From contig JAKUCV010000253.1 of NCBI GenBank assembly GCA_028386065.3, forward strand, positions 194,656 to 258,655: a DNA stretch of 64,000 nucleotides. The letters are read 5' to 3'. The DNA comes from Turnera subulata. Lineage: Eukaryota > Streptophyta > Magnoliopsida > Malpighiales > Passifloraceae. Made by a program: the position numbers and the translations under genes. The notes below the pieces were generated by a model. That model saw nothing but the letters and a program-made list of their open reading frames with translations. It was not told the origin of the DNA and made no database searches. Each line of letters opens with the position of its first letter. The first letter of the stretch is position 1. Shown piece after piece: positions 8,424 through 18,301 of this stretch.

Positions 8424-10211
8424 ATGGCTTCTTCAAGTAATCATGCAGGAATCTTCGAAGGACATTCAACCGTTCGTCCACCGTACTTTGATGGCACCAA
8501 CTACAGCTACTGGAAGGAGAGGATGAGAATTTTCCTTCAATCCAACAACTATGCTCTTTGGTGGATCATGAAAGTTGGAGAGCAAATTCCAGTGAAGAAA
8601 GTTGGTGAAGTTCAAATGCCAAAGACGGAGGAGGAGTACAACGCTGCTGACATTGTATTGGTGGAAAACAATGCCAAATCAATCAACATGCTCTATTGTG
8701 CTGTCAACCCCGATGATTACCGGAAAATCTCTTGCTGCACTACTGCGAAAGGAATGTGGGATAAGCTGGAGGTCACCTACGAAGGATCCGATCAAGTTCG
8801 AGAGGCCAAAATCGACTCCCTCACTGCAGATTACGAACTCTTTCGTATGAAGGAGAATGAAGGAATTGAGGAGATGTTCGACCGCTTCTCGGAAATCATA
8901 AATGAGCTTCATGCTCTCAAGAAGGTCGACTCCGACAAGGACTTGGTCAGAAAAGTTCTTCGAAGTCTCACTCCTGAATGGCGATCAAAGGCGGATGCCA
9001 TCTACGAAAACATCGGCATCAACAACACAACGATTGATGGACTAAGAGGTAATCTTCTAACTTACGAAACCACTATTCTTAAACCTTCTTCACCCTCTTT
9101 GCAGGAACCTAAGAAGAAGAACATAGCTTTCAAAGCCTATACCTACAAGACGCAAGAGTTCACCGAATCGGATTCTAGCGATGACGATCAAGAACTCGAA
9201 TTTGTCATCGGCAAATTCCGCAAATTCATGAAGAAAGAATTTGAGAAGAAAGGAAAGAAGACATCCGGTCTACCCAAGTGTTATGAATGTGGAGAGGTCG
9301 GGCATATCAAGCCAAAGTGCCCAAAGACAAAGGAAAGGAAGGAGAAGAAGCCCTACAAGAAGCAAAGGGCATACATCTCTTGGGGAGGAGATTCCGGTGA
9401 TGAATCAAGTGATAGTGATGAAGAGGAGATCGCAAACCTCTGCCTCATGGCAAAGGAAGAAGCAGCGGAAGAGGTAAGTGATTCTGAACCTTCCAATCAT
9501 GATGAATTGCAAGATGCTTTTAATGAATTGTATGCTGAATTTGTTAAAGTCTCTAAGATTCATTTAAAGCAAAAGAAACAAATTGCTTCATTAGAAAAGA
9601 ATCTAGAAGAGCTTACTTGTGAAAATGAGAAATTGAAGGAAGAAAATAGGGATCTAGGCATACCCAAAGAATGTTCATCATGCAACTCCTTAAAAGGAGA
9701 ATGTGAGAAATTGTCTAATGAAAATGTTAAGCTTAGAGAAGAAAATAAGTTTTATGGAAAAAGAAGTGCTAACAAACCGGATAACTTAGAATGCACGTCA
9801 TGCAAATCCTTAAAGAAGCAAGTTGAAAATCTTGAGGCGACATTAAAGAAATTTAATACTCCTCAAAAGAACTTGAATTCCCTCTTAGGTAATTTGCAAT
9901 CAACTAAAAATGGAATAGGTTTCATAAATGAACCTAGGAAGAAGAAAGTTGAAACAAATTCAAGGAAACCTAAGATACAACCTAAGGTTCACAAGGTTAG
10001 CAATGTGCATAAACATAGACAGCATAATGATTATTATCAACCTAGATGGATGCACAACCCAAATGTTATATGCCATTATTGTAGTAGAGTAGGACACATT
10101 GCTCCTGCTTGTTTTACTAGGCATAGGGATTGGGCACAAGAAGAAGCTCATTACCACTATGCTCCTAACCACCAAGGACCCAAAAAGATTTGGGTACCAA
10201 AATCCCTTTGA
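8424..10211 (+). CDS. gag: Gag polyprotein, intact (element B)
   Basis: 595 codons without interruption, the only complete gag in the window. The N-terminus MASSSNHAGIFEG then FDGTNYSYWKERMR is the DUF4219-type start; residues of about 60-230 form the UBN2/Retrotran_gag_2 capsid region (AVNPDDYRKISCCTTAKGMWDKL). A CCHC zinc knuckle, CYECGEVGHIKPKC, lies at residues 286-299, followed by an acidic Ser/Asp/Glu stretch. A long coiled coil with CxxC pairs spans about 350-480. A second knuckle, CHYCSRVGHIAPAC, is at 550-563. Two knuckles flanking a coiled coil is the extended SIRE-type gag. With no pol here, its RNA could only be reverse transcribed by another element's enzymes. The start is the first ATG after the PBS and matches all sister copies. 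Confidence 0.92.
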   Translation: MASSSNHAGIFEGHSTVRPPYFDGTNYSYWKERMRIFLQSNNYALWWIMKVGEQIPVKKVGEVQMPKTEEEYNAADIVLVENNAKSINMLYCAVNPDDYRKISCCTTAKGMWDKLEVTYEGSDQVREAKIDSLTADYELFRMKENEGIEEMFDRFSEIINELHALKKVDSDKDLVRKVLRSLTPEWRSKADAIYENIGINNTTIDGLRGNLLTYETTILKPSSPSLQEPKKKNIAFKAYTYKTQEFTESDSSDDDQELEFVIGKFRKFMKKEFEKKGKKTSGLPKCYECGEVGHIKPKCPKTKERKEKKPYKKQRAYISWGGDSGDESSDSDEEEIANLCLMAKEEAAEEVSDSEPSNHDELQDAFNELYAEFVKVSKIHLKQKKQIASLEKNLEELTCENEKLKEENRDLGIPKECSSCNSLKGECEKLSNENVKLREENKFYGKRSANKPDNLECTSCKSLKKQVENLEATLKKFNTPQKNLNSLLGNLQSTKNGIGFINEPRKKKVETNSRKPKIQPKVHKVSNVHKHRQHNDYYQPRWMHNPNVICHYCSRVGHIAPACFTRHRDWAQEEAHYHYAPNHQGPKKIWVPKSL

Positions 10212-10736
10212 TTTGTTTTGCAGGTATGCTTGAAGGCATCAAGTGTACTTTGGTACCTTGATTGCGGATGCCCCAAGCAAATAACCAAAGAAGCATCCAA
10301 GGTCTTAATCAATTCTTGTAGAAATGCAAGGATGAGTGTTGTTTTTGTAGGTACCCCTCATTTAGGCAAAAAGATAGGGGGAACAAAGGGATGATGAAGA
10401 ACTTCAAAATTTGAGCAGAAGTCTCAATACATCGATGTTGAGTATCACAACATCGATGTTCAGCTAAGCTTTCTAACATTCTTTATTTTGGCACATATAG
10501 AAGTGTATAGGTGTAGATAATATGTTGCACTTGTTCAAAGCTCCACCTATTTCTTACATAAGCACTTCTCAACCTCTTCTTATCATTATTTCTTTTTGCT
10601 AATGAAAAAAGGGGGAAGATAAGAAGAAATATATGCACCAAGTTAGGGGGAATCACAATTTGAAATACATAGGGGGAATTATCCTTATGTTAAACTCATA
10701 AAAATTGGCATATACTTCTAGTTGTTTGTCATTATC
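10212..10736 (+). pseudogene. Protease stub and 3' untranslated remnant of element B
   Basis: After gag a short open stretch reads LKASSVLWYLDCGCPKQ, the start of the copia protease, with DCG where DSG is expected. After about 20 more residues it jumps to sequence that in C and D lies next to the accessory region, and ends at a TGA at about 10392. Integrase, RT and RNase H are absent. Two palindromes 21 bp apart (10428 and 10449) and the short run GTAGGTACCCCTCATTTAGG match the start of the accessory region of C. Confidence 0.75.
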
Positions 10737-10750
10737 AAAAAGGGGAAAAT
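10737..10750 (+). other. Polypurine tract of element B
   Basis: AAAAAGGGGAAAAT directly before the 3' LTR start TGTTAGAAC. Confidence 0.8.
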
Positions 10751-12511
10751 TGTTAGAACTCATGCCTCCTTGTTTCATTTCAGGGTTTTGATAATGACAA
10801 ACCTTGGCTCAATTGATGACAACCTTGAAGCAAAAAGAAATCAAGCAAATATCAAGTACTCAACCCAAGTGATCAAGAATTCAAGTGAAGTTGATCAAAG
10901 AGTTGAAGTGCAATGAGAGCAAGAGAAGTTAGGAATCTATTTTGTACAAGGTTTTGATATTGACAAACACATTCTATCAAGCAAAAAGAAATCAAGCAAA
11001 CAAGTGCTCAACCAAAGTGATCAAGAACTCAAGTGAAGATATGATCAAGAGTTAAAGTGCAAAAAGAGCAAGAGAAGTTAGGACCCTTTTATACAAGGTA
11101 AAACACTCAAATTCTCCTAGGCATTGGCTCAAAATAAAACAAGTTTTACTCATGCATTTCATAGCATCATTTCAATCACAAAATGTGTTTTCAAATAATG
11201 AACATCGATGTAGTAAGTTTAGACATCGATGTTGCTGCCTTAAAACTTCTTCCAAAACGGGCAGTAAGGTCTGAACATCGATGTTGGCATCCCAAACATC
11301 GATGTTCTCATGACCGTTGCACTTAAAAATGGTCTGCCCGATCAAAACATCGATGTTGCGATTTGAGACATCGATGTTCTTCATATTGATTTTTAATCTT
11401 TTTGGCAGTAGCTCCAAAACATCGATGTTGGATTATAAAACATCGATGTTCTTGTGACCGTTGGTCAAAACATCGATGTTGTCATTTCAACATCGATGTT
11501 GTGATTTCTTCAAGGTTTTCCAAAATTTGGCAGAAGCGGAAAAACATCGATGTTCTATTGGAAACATCGATGTTCTGATAATTGATTTCAAAATGAATTT
11601 TGCCGAAGCCAAAAAACATCGATGTTTCATTTTCCAACATCGATGTTCATGCATAAACCCTTTTTCATCATATTTTTGCGAAGCTCAAAAACATCGATGT
11701 TGAATTGGAGAACATCGATGTTGAGTATGAAAACATCGATGTTCTCAAATGCAACATCGATGTTCTACTAGCCGTTGGAGCAATAATTTAAAATTGCTGG
11801 CTAAAACATCGATGTTTAAAGTGAAAACATCGATGTTTTGCCGTTGTAGCAGACAACTTTTCAGCACCCACTATGTTTTGTTTAAGGCTGTTTTTGGGTG
11901 GATTTAAAACGGCTCTATAACTTTTCAAAGCTATAAATTGAGCATTTTTAGCTGTGTTTCAAAACTAATCAACTCTCTACTTACATGCATTCATCTCATA
12001 CATTCAAATCAATCTTTGTTGAGCCAATATCCTATTGAGGATTTGAGAGTTGCCTTTTAGAGCTTCATTTGTACACTCACATCTGCTCTTTGAGAGAGAC
12101 CTCTTGTTTGAGTGATTATTGTGTTGTTATACACCTTGAGGGAGGTTAGTTCCCTTGGTTAGATTCATAAGAAGAGGGGTATATCTTCTTGTGTGAGAAG
12201 TCTTGAAGTGAGGTATCTTCAAGCAAGAGAGCTGAAGTTCATGTGACTTGAACTTTCAGGGTTTAGGATTCTTGTGACTAGAATTCCTAGGTTGTAACGG
12301 TTTGTTAAGCACCCGTAAGCTTAACGTAGATAGTGAAATCTTCAAGTGAGACTTGAAGGGCTGGATTAGCCACACTAGTAGAGTGTGTGTGAACCAGGAT
12401 AAATTTCTTGTGTCCTTCATTCTTTCAATTCCGCATTTCATTCCTGCCTATTTCGTTTTAATTCGATTATCGCTATTCACCCCCCTCTAGCGAAGGGCTA
12501 TTGTTCTAACA
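10751..12511 (+). repeat. 3' LTR of element B
   Basis: TGTTAGAACTCATG to TATTGTTCTAACA, 1761 bp. It carries the best-resolved palindrome array (11201-11837). Downstream are AACGGCTCTATAA, a TATA box (CTATAAATTGAG) and the R/U5 part shared by the family. Confidence 0.9.
11201..11837. repeat. Helically phased AACATCGATGTT array (B 3' LTR)
   Basis: Start positions counted by hand: 11201, 11222, 11274, 11295, 11346, 11367, 11418, 11439, 11469, 11489, 11543, 11563, 11615, 11636, 11690, 11711, 11732, 11753, 11805, 11826. Steps within doublets are 20 or 21; steps between doublets are 51-54, with one of 30. Four sites from 11690 are spaced exactly 21 bp. Confidence 0.95.
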
Positions 12512-13220
12512 CTCATAACCGTTGGTCCAATAATTCAAGTTTACTGGCCAAACATCGATGTTCTATGTTTAAACATCGATGTTGTGCCGTTTTGAGCAGA
12601 CACCTCTTTTAGCATTCCATATTATCTTGTCTAACGGTGTTTTGGATTGATTCCACAACGGTCATACATATTTTGGGACATATAAATAGAGGATTTACAT
12701 CTCTGTTTAAAATCAATTAACTCTCTACATTTTAAGCATTCATTGTCATACATACATTGCAATTTTTATGAGCCAATATCCTTGAGGATTGGGAGTTACC
12801 TTTATAGAGCTTATTTGTTACTCATATCCACTCTTTGAGAGAGCTTTTGTTTGAGTGATTTTAAGTGTTGTTATTCACCTTAAGGAAGGATTGTTCTGTT
12901 GTACAACTCATAGGAAGAGTGTCTTCTTTCCTTAAGAGAAGTCTTGAAGTGAGGTATCTTCAAGCAAGTAAGTAGAGTTTCGTGTGACTCGAGCTCTAGG
13001 TTTGTATACGGTTTGTTAAGCACCCGGAAGCTTAACCTAGATAGTGAAATCTTCGAGAGAGTCTTTCGGAGGACTGGATTAGCCACACAAGTTGTGTGTG
13101 TGAGCCAGTATAAATTTTGGTGTGTCCTTATTCTTTCAATTCCGCATTTATTTCCTGCATGTTTTTGAATTTGTCTGAAAAACGCTATTCACCCCCTAGT
13201 GTAGGGCACTTGTTCTAACA
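12512..13220 (+). repeat. 5' LTR of element C, 3' portion
   Basis: Starts at the insertion point of B (CTCATAACCGTTGG) and is collinear with 20659-21372 of the partner LTR. Keeps two palindromes, the TATA region (ATATAAATAGAGG) and the end CTTGTTCTAACA. Confidence 0.88.
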
Positions 13221-13222
13221 AT

Positions 13223-13235
13223 TGGTAGCGGAGCC
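13223..13235 (+). other. Primer binding site of element C
   Basis: TGGTAGCGGAGCC two bases after the LTR end, identical to B and E. Confidence 0.75.
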
Positions 13236-13275
13236 TAACTCTCTGAAAGACTTAACCGTTTGAGAGAAACTTTCC

Positions 13276-15032
13276 ATGGCTTCTTCAAGTAATTATGCAG
13301 GGCTCTTCAAAGGACAATCAACCACTCGTCCACCGCTCTTTGATGGCACCAACTATAGCTACTGGAAAGAGAGGATGAGATTCTTCCTCCAAGCCAACAA
13401 CTATGCTCTTTGGCGAATCATGAAGATCGGAGAGCAAATTCCGACGAAGAAAGTTGGTGAAACCACAGTGACAAAGACGGAGGCGGAGTATGACGCTGCA
13501 GACATTATGATGGTTGAAAACAACGCCAAATCAATCAACATGCTATATTGTGCAGTCAACCCCGATGACTATCGGAAAATCTCTTGCTGCACAACCGCAA
13601 AAGAAATGCGGGATAAGCTGGAGATCACCTACGAAGGAACCGATCAAGTTTGAGAGGCCAAAATCGACTCCCTCATTGCAGATTACGAACTCTTTTGCAT
13701 GAAGGAGAATGAGAGGATGGAGGAGATGTTCGATCGATTCTCCAAAATAGTAAACAACCTTCATGCTCTCAAGAAGGTCTACTCCAGCAAGGATTTGGTC
13801 AGAAAAGTCCTTAGATGCCTCACTCCCGAATGGCGTTCTAAAGCCGACGCAATCTATGAAAACATCTGGACTTCGAACACAACCATTGACGGTCTTAGAG
13901 GTAACCTTCTAACCTATAAATCTACTATTCTTAAACCCTCTTTGCAGGAATCGAAGAAGAAGGACATAACTCTCAAAGCTTCCACCTCCAAGACGCAAGA
14001 GCTCACTGAATTGGACTCTAGCGATGACGATCAAGAACTCGGACTTGTCATCCGTAAATTCCATAAATTCATGAAGAAGGAATTTGAAAGGAAAGGAAGG
14101 AAGATGTCCGGTCCACCCAAATGCTATGGGTGTGGAGAGATTGGGCACATCAAGCCCAAGTGTCACAAGGCAAAGGAGGGAAAAGAAAAGAAGCCCTACA
14201 AGAAGCAAAGGGCATACATTTCTTGGGGAGGCGATTCCGGCGATGAATCATCCGATAGCAATGAAGAAGAAACGGCGAACCTATGTCTCATGGAACGAGG
14301 GGGAGAACCGGAAGAGGTAAGTACTTCTCACTCAAGCGAAGACTTTACTTTTGAAGAATTGCAAGATGCATTTAATGAGCTTTATGGTGAATACATTTTG
14401 GCATCTAGAACTAATAAGGGCTTAAAGAAACAACTTGAAACTATAGAAAATGATATGGAGAAAGTGTCAAGTGAAAATGAGAAGCTTAAAGAGGAGAATA
14501 AGTTTTACGGAAAGAGGAGTGCTAATAAACCGGAAAGTCCAATTAAGGAATGCTCATCATGTAAGTCATTAAAGGAACAAGTTGAAGAACTTGAAACAAA
14601 AACTAGGGAGTGTACATCATGTGAGACGTTAAAGGAACAAGTTAATGAACTTGAAACAACCCTAAAGAAATTTAACACCCCTCAAAAGAACTTAAATTCT
14701 CTCTTAGGTAATTTGCAATCAACCAAACATGGAGTAGGTTTCAAGAATGAACCTAAGAAGAAGAAAGTTGAAACAAAATCTAGGAAACCTATATTTCAAC
14801 TTAAGGAAATCAAGGTAAGCAAAGTGCACAAACATAGGCAACATAGTAATTATTATCAACCTAGAAGGATGCACAACCCAAACGTTATTTGCCATTATTG
14901 CAAAATAGAATAGGACACACTGCTCCTGTTTGCTTTACTAGGCATGGGCATTGGGCGCAAGAAGAAGCTCATTACTGTTATGCTTCTAACCCTCAAGGAC
15001 CCAAAAAGATTTGGGTACCAAAAACCCATTGA
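13276..15032 (+). pseudogene. gag: Gag of element C, one stop and one frameshift
   Basis: Collinear with the intact gag of B from MASSSNYAGLFKG to the C-terminus. Codon 126 is TGA where B has CGA (Arg), a C-to-T change. The frame then continues through the first knuckle CYGCGEIGHIKPKC and the coiled coil with its CxxC pairs. In the second knuckle two extra A bases after CHYC shift the frame and give a stop at 14911; the residual homology runs to the TGA at 15030. Confidence 0.88.
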
Positions 15033-15532
15033 TTTGTTTTGTAGGTATGCTTGAAGGCATCAAGTGTACTTTGGTACCTTGATAGCGGATGCTCCAAGCA
15101 CATGATCAAAGAAGCATCCAAGTTCTTAATTGATTCTTATTGAAATGCAAGGATGAGTGGTATTGTTGAAAATAATCACCCTTTGGTTGAAATCGTTCTA
15201 TTCTTTCTAGTATACTTTTAATAGTGCTCTTAATGCTTACTTAATTAATTAATGCTTATTGATTATTGCATACATATCATTCTTGAGTAATAATAGTCTT
15301 GAGCATCCTATCTTACCTCGGTTGAAAAAGAGCTTAGAAATGAATTAATTCTGCATAAAGTAAAATTTGGGTAGTAGGTTCATATCCAAATGTTACAACT
15401 CGAGAGAACAAGATAGTTTCTTTTTTCGCATCAAGCATAATAGATCAAGTCAAGGAACATTTTCTTATCATTAAACATTCATAAAGAAATAATACACGTG
15501 CTTAAACATAAATATTTTTATTATTATTTGTT
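15033..15532. other. Protease stub of C and 3' flank of antisense ORF1
   Basis: 15046-15160 is the protease start (LKASSVLWYLDSGCSKHMI), joined to GAAATGCAAGGATGAGTG exactly as in B, so pol was lost by the same deletion. 15160-15532 is AT-rich and lies beyond the stop of the antisense ORF. No other gene seen. Confidence 0.6.
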
Positions 15533-16216
15533 TTAACGGTTGGGTACAGCGATGACTCTGAAACTGTTAGGATCATTAGCAATATTGATCCTAATGCTAT
15601 CATTCCAAGAAAACCACATTCCGCCCGAATTGTTTTAGCCATGGAATTCGAACCGGTTTGCTGGAGGAAAACGAAGCGGGATGACACCGTGATTTTCTCC
15701 AGGCTGCCACAAGGTCTCTGTGAGCAGAACCATGTTGGGCTTGTACTGGTTCTTCAGATCTCTCAAGGTTCGTGTGAACTCATGGGAGCGCCTAGTGATT
15801 CCTCTGCAGTTCCAAACCTGAAGGCGAGCTTTTGGCCAAGTGGGTGGTAAGCCTGTTGTCCGCGGAACGCTCTGAGCAGTCATTGAAATTTGGTAATAGC
15901 TGCCCTCGTTCAGAGTCTGGCAAGAAGGCTCCAGCCTGAACTCCTGAAGTCTGTCAGAGATGAAGAACATGATGGAATTTGCCGAGCTGTAGAAGGAAGC
16001 TCGCAGGGTACTTTGATGCTCCAGGAAGGTTGTCTCCTCCAGGGGTGTGACAAAGAACCGGGACGAGTAGAGCTCGTCAACGAAGACCAAAGGAGGCATC
16101 CTCCCGAGCTCGTTTGGCAGTTCCTCTTGTTGCTCATTTATCAGGCTATAGGCTAACCGATTCCTTCTTCCTAAGGAGGCTCCCTCAACAAAGAAGACAG
16201 ACGATGGAGCAGGCAT
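15533..16216 (-). pseudogene. Antisense ORF1 with truncated EEP domain (element C)
   Basis: 684 bp, one in-frame TAA at codon 194, within HGQNNSGG of the sister copies (CAA to TAA). Residues 1-125 carry the conserved novel domain (GRRNRLAYS, MPPLVFVDELYSSRFFV, SIMFFISDRLQEF). Residues of about 140-175 give VWNCRGITRR, RTLRDLKNQYKPNMVLLTET, followed by a Gly-Gly-Met-Trp motif after the stop. It resembles the first third of a LINE endonuclease and lacks the later catalytic residues. A TATA box lies 91-97 bp upstream. Confidence 0.78.
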
Positions 16217-16306
16217 TTTTGTCTTGTTGTGGTTTGTGTATCTCTCTTTCTCTGAATCGTATTTTTCTTAAAATGCTTTTGATTATTTACTAACCATTGC
16301 TTTGCC

Positions 16307-16313
16307 TTTTATA
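16307..16313 (-). promoter_or_regulatory. TATA box for antisense ORF1 (element C)
   Basis: CTATAAAAGGC on the minus strand about 91-97 bases upstream of the start codon. Further upstream is GACCCTACCTATTTTTCG, related to the GACCCCTACC repeats before ORF1 in D and E. Confidence 0.6.
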
Positions 16314-16889
16314 GAAATACGATTACGTATTTTTCAAAGTCTAGACCCTACCTATTTTTCGATAAACAGTAAAGCAAACCTCTCTCTTCACAAAATTACA
16401 AATTGTTTACGCTTCTCAAGGCTTTTCTTTTTGAAAATTTTTACCTCTATCTACATTATTACTCTTGTCACATTGCATGTTTTTGGGCTACAAACACTTG
16501 TGTTTTCTAGCTCACTTCTCACATGCATTACTTTTTCACTCTGGCTTTCTTGGCTCTTCAATAAAGGGATACGAATCCCAAAAGTCGCTTTTGCTCATGT
16601 GGGGTTTATGAACAAGTGGTTGCTGATTTTTGTCATTAATTCTCCGTGCATTATTTTGTCATTTTTTTTGCATACACAAATAATAAACATCATTTCATCA
16701 AGGAATATTTGATTTCTATTGTTACAAGAAATTCGTGATTTCACCATTTATATTCTTTTTGGTTACTAATAACAGGCTTGATTTTATTGGATCTTATATC
16801 ATTCCTACCATTTATGTTTAATAACAAGCTTGATTAAGAAAAAGGAACTACTTATTTATTTATTCATAAAATATTACAATAGAAGCAAT
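16314..16889. other. Spacer between antisense ORFs of C, no gene seen
   Basis: AT-rich. A 136-codon plus-strand frame (16302-16712) has no conserved counterpart in F and is probably chance. Confidence 0.4.
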
Positions 16890-17273
16890 CTATGAAGTCA
16901 CTTGCTTCTCCAGTTCCTTTACATGTTTGCGGACATTCTCAACCTGGGAGGAAAGTTCCATACAGGCCATCTCGATCTGCATCACAACAGAGCTGATCTT
17001 CTTCTGGGCTAAGCTTAGATGCCCAAGTGTCTGTAATGGCGTACTACTATGAGCTATCCCTTTGCCCTTCGGATCATCAGTTTCTTTGATGACCGGATTC
17101 TTTTGACGCTTGCGAGATATGGCCGTGTCTTCCAAATGACTAGGGACATTCCTCCGCTTGCGACGTCTCTTCGGCTTTTCCTCAACATCAGAATCACCAA
17201 AGAGAGGATCACCAAAAGTATACCTTAACTCCTCTAAGTCAGAGGTAGTTCTCGTTCTTATTGGTGAATCCAT
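16890..17273 (-). CDS. Antisense ORF2, basic coiled-coil protein (element C)
   Basis: 127 codons, uninterrupted. Residues 1-12 (MDSPIRTRTTSD) and 70-127 match the copy in F. An acidic segment is followed by a basic cluster KPKRRRKRRNVPS at about 34-46 and SRKRQKNPVIK near 55-65, good nuclear-localisation candidates. The last 40 residues form heptads ending KELEKQV, a likely dimerising coiled coil. It lies in the same direction as antisense ORF1 and 0.67 kb upstream of it, with TATAAATA on the minus strand about 30-37 bases before the ATG. No known family recognised; the layout would suit a small nuclear DNA- or RNA-binding dimer. Confidence 0.65.
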   Translation of the reverse strand: MDSPIRTRTTSDLEELRYTFGDPLFGDSDVEEKPKRRRKRRNVPSHLEDTAISRKRQKNPVIKETDDPKGKGIAHSSTPLQTLGHLSLAQKKISSVVMQIEMACMELSSQVENVRKHVKELEKQVTS

Positions 17274-17608
17274 GGTTTGAGATATGCCTTGCCAAGCATG
17301 AGGTCGGTATTTATAAGCAGGAAGTGATTACAGTAAGGACATATACGAGATTTCGTGTTGAAGAAAGTGGAATACTCGAGAAAGTTGCTGACGTAAGCTG
17401 TGACGAGACTATCAAAATCCATAAAGAAAGAGTCATTCTTCGGAAATTCGAAATGAACTAAGAATCCCTGACTCTACATTGATCTAATTTGTGTATTTTT
17501 ATTGTCTTACCTTTACTGACATGAGCGTCGGAGTATTTTCTAAGTTGTTTTGTAGGTACCCTTCATTTAAGCCAAAAGATAGGGGGAACAAGAGTGCCGA
17601 GACTACAC
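17274..17608. other. Spacer between antisense ORF2 and internal palindrome array
   Basis: Contains the minus-strand TATAAATA at 17303-17310 and the run GTAGGTACCCTTCATTTAAG, also present in B and E before their internal palindromes. Nothing else recognised. Confidence 0.5.
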
Positions 17609-18127
17609 AACATCGATGTTGCTTAACAAAACATCGTTGTTTGGCCAATACACACCTGGACCCGAGGCTGTCAAACATCGATGTTGAGGATCAAACATTG
17701 AGTAGACTTCAGCTCGTACCATTCCCAACCTGCAGCTTCAAACATCGATGTCTAAAAGCCTAACATCAATGTTGTCTCATGTGCACAATCAAGTCATTAA
17801 CCGGCATGTTTAAACATTGATGTTCGGTCCCGAAACATCGATGTTTAGTAAGTATTTTTCTTCCCAGTAGTTTTAAACATCGATGCTTCCAGGTAAGACA
17901 TCGATGTTCTGTCATTACAGATTAAAATTTTTCATCCAGTAGTTTTAAACATAGATGTTCTCATATTACAACATCGATGCTGTTTCGATTGGCAGCATAT
18001 CAGATTCTGTCCAGAGGCTCGACAACATTAATGTTGAACATCTGAACATCGATGTTTAGCCCTTTTTTTTTAAAAAATAGCCGTTGGGGAGTCAAACATT
18101 GATGTCGTCAGACTGAACATCGATGTT
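17609..18127. repeat. Internal AACATCGATGTT array upstream of sense accessory ORF (C)
   Basis: About fifteen intact or decayed copies (ACATTGATGTT, ACATCGTTGTT and others), with less regular spacing than in the LTRs. It ends about 75 bp before the TATA box of the accessory ORF. Confidence 0.88.
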
Positions 18128-18202
18128 TGTCCGTTAACTTAAAAAAAAAATAGCCGTTGGAGCCTGATTTCAGCACTCCAACAGCTCTATTTTGGGCTCC
18201 CC

Positions 18203-18210
18203 TATATAAA
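18203..18210 (+). promoter_or_regulatory. Internal TATA box for the sense accessory ORF (C)
   Basis: CCCTATATAAATG preceded by CTCTATTTTGGGCTCC, 92-99 bp before the ATG. The equivalent in E is at 61112-61119. Confidence 0.65.
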
Positions 18211-18301
18211 TGATGCTTCCTTCTCTCATTTACATACTCACTACTGTTCATTCATTCTATACTTACTCTCCAAATCATTTCCCTACTCATTTTTCTCAAG
18301 T

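Larger units (their letters stand above)
6056..12511 (+). mobile_element. SIRE-type element B (intact gag, pol deleted, non-autonomous)
   Basis: LTR 6056-8368, PBS, intact gag 8424-10211, about 0.54 kb of remnant, PPT, LTR 10751-12511. The right flank CTCAT continues into the LTR of element C; the same site is unbroken in C's other LTR at 20659-20663, so B was inserted in C. The left flank is GTCTG of element F rather than CTCAT, so the two ends do not share a target duplication. See the N at 6757. Confidence 0.85.

Noticed and set aside
13909..14208. 99-codon minus-strand ORF repeated at 55293-55592
   Set aside because: Antisense shadow of gag around the first zinc knuckle.
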